From Reticulascus tulasneorum (Eukaryota; Ascomycota; Sordariomycetes; Glomerellales; Reticulascaceae): a DNA stretch of 64,000 bases. A model generated the notes under the pieces. It searched no databases and was not told where the DNA came from. It was given only the letters and a program-made list of their open reading frames with translations. The stretch covers positions 1,674,001-1,738,000 of the forward strand of contig LSAX01000011.1 in the NCBI GenBank assembly GCA_001557505.1, in the 5' to 3' direction. The stretch's first letter is position 1; each line of letters starts with the position of its first letter. Position numbers and translations under genes: made by a program. Below, piece after piece: positions 60,085 to 64,000 of this stretch.

Positions 60085-62497
60085 GGCCAAGGCACGGGGC
60101 GACCGACCAAAGCCAGTCTCGAAGCGACCAACAGTCTCGCGGCGCGTAGAGGTGGTGGGAGGTTCGAAGATGGAGATCGCAGGAAAAGAGCGTGATTCTC
60201 AGCAAGGAAGAGGCAGCGGCGCGCAGCACATTCCCAGCCGTGTCGTCTCTACCACATTCCAGTCGCGTGCTAAAGTCGTCCAGCTCATACAATCGTTAAA
60301 GTGGCCTTCGGGGAATCGTTGGGGGAGGATCGAGAAGGGACAGTCACCACACCACTCTGCAAACTGAACGGGACTAAACTGGACCAGACACACACGGACG
60401 GCGTCGTTCGTCTCCCTTCGGCTCGGTAGGGTAAAGCAAATTTTCGCCCGGTTCACGGTTTCGTTTCACGTTATTTGGTCGCGAGTATTGATCGCGGGGT
60501 TTCATTAACATAAGGTAGCGAGTAAGGGCGTCTGGCCGATTCGGATTTAACGCCCGTCTTTGGGAGCTGAGGTTGCAGCACCCGCGTTTCCTTGGTTATT
60601 AGGTCCAGGCCGGGGTCGGGCGCATTTTCAGGTTTCCCGCAGCGACCACTGAACGAGGATTTATAGTGGTCTTTGGCGCTGTTGCACCCCCCTTGTCCAG
60701 ACAGTTGCGCTCCACTAGGAACAGAGAATCCAACTACCTAATAATTGACATATCCTTCGATACCTAGGTAATTACCTAACCAATTCTAGTCTTACTAGCA
60801 AGTAAGGGATAGATAGTTGTGTATGCGACGGGCGCTCGTAAATTCTCCCTTGAGAGAAGAAGCAAAACTGACCACGAGATAGGTAGCCTCATTCTAGGTG
60901 GAACTTGTAGAATTACAAGTCTCACTTTTCATGTCTCTCTTCTTTTCTTCTTCCCCCCGGGTTTCTCATTGATCACGTCCCGTTCCCTTCTTTTCCCCGC
61001 TTGGGGCTTTGACTTAACGCGGCACAGTTTAAGAAATCCAACGTCACCTGAAAAAGATCTTCCCCCTTCACAGCGTGCCTTTGCCCCAACCACATGCAAT
61101 TACCCCAGAGTTCGGGTTCTGGCTCAGACATGGGAATCGCGTCACAGTCAGAAATAAGTGCGTCCCTGATCTACCAATAGCCCAGCATCCGCTCCTCCCC
61201 GAGCCCGACGCGTTTTGCATGGCACTACTGCGTCTCATTCAGAATGTAACCCCGACTGCCTCCCTCTCACCACCTTACTTAGTGGTAAGGCTGCGGGTGT
61301 TGCCTGAAGGGAAGACATGCAGCGATCGGCACGCGGGAGTGGCCCTTCCTGAGAGATGAGTGGTGTATGACGCGCTGTGAGGTGCCGCGAAATAACCACC
61401 GCCATGCCCTATTAAGCTAGGTTTGGGTGGCTTGACGCACCCAAGGTTATACTTATTTTGTTTCCTTCAAAGCGGCCGGTGTGCAAGAAGTGGTATATGA
61501 GCTCAACCAAAATACTTGAGCATCCGGAAGATGTTTTTCTTGGGCCGAATACCCAGTCGACACGGTCCTGAGATATCTGTTCTACTCTTTTGAAAAGGTG
61601 ATTTTCCTGTCGTTATGAGAAGAGACAGTTAGCTACTAGAAGACCTAAGTCGAATTCCTACCATGGTTTCTTCCCTCTGTCTACCATGCTCATAATCTTA
61701 TTGGAAATCCGTATTAGAACTGACGCCTATGTTTAGGATAGGATAGGCTCGAGTGAAAAGGCTTGAGTAGGACTCGGGGAATATTGACAATGAGTATGAG
61801 ATATCAGAAATCACATTCTTGAGACCAACCTCTGGCTGCCGCCTCCTGATGCGTCGGTGATCAAAAACAAGCCAATGCGGGCTAATATCGACCTGAAGAC
61901 TCGAGTAGCTATCCAGTAGACCCACCTCATATAATTTGGTTGAAATGAGTCGTCGCGTGAAGGTCTGTTCAAATATCATCTAGTGCGTATCTGGCCCAAC
62001 AGCCAGGAGGATGCCCCCAAGAGTCGATAGAATTACCGAGTCAAATTTAAAACTAAGTTCTCATCACTCGCTTAAGTTCACAGTATCACTGGGCAGATGA
62101 TATCATATCACACATATTGCGTCTTTGATCAAGCCGTTGAACCACCAAAAAGACAACCACGGTGCAGTGGCGCGCGACTCCATTGTCCTATCTCGGCTAT
62201 CCCCGTCCCAGAAACGCCACCCGCAACCCGGAAAGCCATAGCATAATTCGAGGGCGCCAGGCATGCCCTCATGCCAACTCCCAGTGCTCTGCTCTTCAGC
62301 AAGGAATACAGGTATTATACAAATGTCCTCTGCCTCGAAATGACCCGAAGAACCCTGGCATATAGTGTCATAACTCAATTACTTTTGGACAAATCCGCTC
62401 GCCCAACTCTTTTTTTCGTTTTGAAAACTCGGGGACCATCCACTGCTTTGAGGATGCCCCGAGATATACCAGCACTGCGTCTTGGACCATGGCCCCA
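60085..62497. other. Intergenic region upstream of the septation kinase
   Basis: About 2.4 kb with the promoter and 5' UTR of the kinase gene and the 3' flank of the gene at 62498. An ACCTAGGTAATTACCTAACC cluster lies at about 60760-60780. A 93-codon minus-strand frame at 61698-61979 shows no domain. Nothing else is supported. Confidence 0.5.
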
Positions 62498-64000
62498 TCA
62501 CGCATCGTCAGGCAACGTTCGGCTGAGCCCAGCTCCAGCCCACCACTCGTCCGGAATGTCTTCCCTGCGCGAAAGGTTCCTAAAGATGCGTTGCATGCCA
62601 TCCCAGGCATCGTCGTGCCCGCTTTGAGGACCCGGAACCGAATCAGCGTCAGCATCACTTTGAGCCGCCGTAGCTCTTCTTTCCTCGCTGTTGCCTCTCG
62701 GAAGGATGTCGGCAGGAGGACTGTCACGAGGCCCTCCACTTGAAACTGCAGGCACGGATGTGCGGGACTGCCGGTCCTGAGGCCGAGGGAAACGGCGTGC
62801 TCGCATTTCCACCGGTATTTCGTCTGGCATATCACGCCTGGCATCTTCCAACTGCCGGACTCGTTCGCGTAGCACATGCAACCGTTGAGCCTGTTGGGCC
62901 CTTTGAATATCAACTGGCCTCGCCTCACCCCGGACAAATGATACCGTCCCAGGATCAACAGTGTCGAGATCCCTCACAAACCGCCGGTACCTCGAGGGGT
63001 AATTCATCGACCAGTGCTCAGTGCCGATGGACAGATCATCGGGATCCTCGCTATCTGAATTCTCACACCCAGACTCGCAGGGCTGCTCCATCACAGAGTC
63101 ATCGGCCATTTCAGGTCCGGTGAGCGATGTGCTAGATGATGCAGCCGCGCTTTGGGATTGAGCTGCGGATGCTGAGGCCGAGGCTGAGGCAAAAGATGAC
63201 CCCACGCTTGGAGGCTGTGGATCGGGGGTCAGGGTGCTCAGAAGGGTATCCCAGACACCATCGCCTTCAGGGCTAAGACTCCTCTCACGGTCTCCTAGCC
63301 CATCGACAGGCGGAGCTCGGCGATGGCTACCACGCATGAGGTATCCCCGGGCGTTCGCCAGCGGTGCAGGAGGCACATCCGGTAGATCGGGGCTGCGATC
63401 AAAACGAGCAGCAACCTGACCAGCCTGAAATAAGTCAGTTTTTACGATCAGCAGACAAGGGAATAACCCGGATATTGTGCAATCGATTATACACAGCAGA
63501 GAATGGCCACTTACAATGCGATGTCGCCGACGGCGCGAGTCACCACCGGCGTCGTCCAAGTTTCGTGATTGCGCATGGCGAGAAAGCGACCTCGGCATTG
63601 GCACATCTACATCGCCAACCTCGGGCGCCGTGTACGCGAGTGGCGGCGGGGGGCTGTTGCTGCTTCTCATATGTTCCACCCATCGCTCACCAAACAGAGA
63701 CACTAGACGCTCCTCATTGATCATGTTTCCGCGGCTCGCCATCTCCCGAAGAGCGTCGCGGAGAGGTCGATGACGAGAGCTTTGCGCATCCGAGCTCGTC
63801 GGTATGTATGCCTCAGGCGGAGGGGGATAACCCGACTCTATCCACGGGTATCGCGGCGGCCGAGACAGCTGATCCGCAGTACCGGAGCCGCCGGCGGGGT
63901 AAGTCTCCCGAATTGCAGCATAGCGACGCCGTATCGCGCGGTTTTCGCGTTCATCTGGGCGACGGCTGCGGCGTATGGATGATCGAGGATGGTGAAGGGC
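62498..64000 (-). CDS. Uncharacterised protein, 5' part beyond the window edge
   Basis: The frame is open from 64000 leftwards, so the gene continues beyond the window. Two exons are visible (63515-64000 and 62498-63424), about 471 codons, with a 90-bp intron (donor GTAAGT, acceptor TTTCAG). The visible protein has an Arg-rich start (RRSRRPDERENRAIRRR), a Pro-rich part, RLVSLFGERWVEHM, a Ser/Ala low-complexity stretch, an ordered segment TEHWSMNYPSRYRRFVRDLD, a charged helix QRAQQAQRLHVLRERVRQLE, and a C-terminus near DEWWAGAGLSRTLPDD. I recognise no family. The in-frame ATG at 63742 is not the start, because open codons of similar composition continue upstream. Confidence 0.75.
   Translation of the reverse strand, partial: ALHHPRSSIRRSRRPDERENRAIRRRYAAIRETYPAGGSGTADQLSRPPRYPWIESGYPPPPEAYIPTSSDAQSSRHRPLRDALREMASRGNMINEERLVSLFGERWVEHMRSSNSPPPPLAYTAPEVGDVDVPMPRSLSRHAQSRNLDDAGGDSRRRRHRIVSGHSLLCIIDCTISGLFPCLLIVKTDLFQAGQVAARFDRSPDLPDVPPAPLANARGYLMRGSHRRAPPVDGLGDRERSLSPEGDGVWDTLLSTLTPDPQPPSVGSSFASASASASAAQSQSAAASSSTSLTGPEMADDSVMEQPCESGCENSDSEDPDDLSIGTEHWSMNYPSRYRRFVRDLDTVDPGTVSFVRGEARPVDIQRAQQAQRLHVLRERVRQLEDARRDMPDEIPVEMRARRFPRPQDRQSRTSVPAVSSGGPRDSPPADILPRGNSEERRATAAQSDADADSVPGPQSGHDDAWDGMQRIFRNLSRREDIPDEWWAGAGLSRTLPDDA

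Overview
The window is nuclear DNA of a filamentous ascomycete (Pezizomycotina, most likely a Sordariomycete; genus not determinable by eye). The evidence is dense protein-coding genes on both strands, short introns (mostly 47-110 bp) with GTRNGY donors, and a gene set of fungal orthologues such as a SepH-type septation kinase, a Nem1 phosphatase, Rex3 and a cytochrome b5-fused acyl-CoA dehydrogenase. I see no bacterial operons, CRISPR arrays, rRNA or convincing tRNA genes. I modelled 21 complete genes and one cut by the right edge. Exon borders were placed by hand, and every complete spliced model keeps an open frame of whole codons.

Left part (1-12.5 kb): a peroxisomal cytochrome b5/acyl-CoA dehydrogenase lies between two diverged inverted copies of a short MITE-like repeat. 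It is followed by a seven-zinc-knuckle protein of the Gis2/Byr3/CNBP type with tiny exons, a gene-poor stretch of about 4.2 kb, and a Sae2/CtIP resection factor.

Middle (13.5-41.2 kb): a Ubp3/USP10 deubiquitinase, a DUF952 protein, nucleoporin Nup85, glutathione-dependent formaldehyde dehydrogenase/GSNO reductase, a 72-aa AN1 zinc finger protein, endonuclease III (Nth1), RNA exonuclease Rex3, a DUF676 lipase-like protein, prohibitin 1 and complex III subunit Qcr8 sharing a 290-bp divergent promoter, Nhp2 of H/ACA snoRNPs, and a small DUF1761 membrane protein.

Right part (42.6-64 kb): Nem1, eIF2B-beta (Gcd7), an uncharacterised His-/Gly-rich protein, Naa10 (Ard1), a short-chain dehydrogenase, a 1445-aa SepH/Cdc7-type kinase, and the 3' part of an unknown gene.

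Most genes are single housekeeping genes (DNA repair, RNA processing, translation, nuclear pore, mitochondria, lipid regulation, cytokinesis) with no cluster logic. Two functional pairings are visible: the mitochondrial inner-membrane pair PHB1/QCR8, and two DNA-repair genes (SAE2, NTH1) that lie far apart. I did not find a convincing new multi-gene system. The most unusual signals are the inverted repeat pair around the acyl-CoA dehydrogenase, the 14-, 15- and 20-nt exons of the zinc-knuckle gene, and a possible frame problem at a G6 run in REX3.
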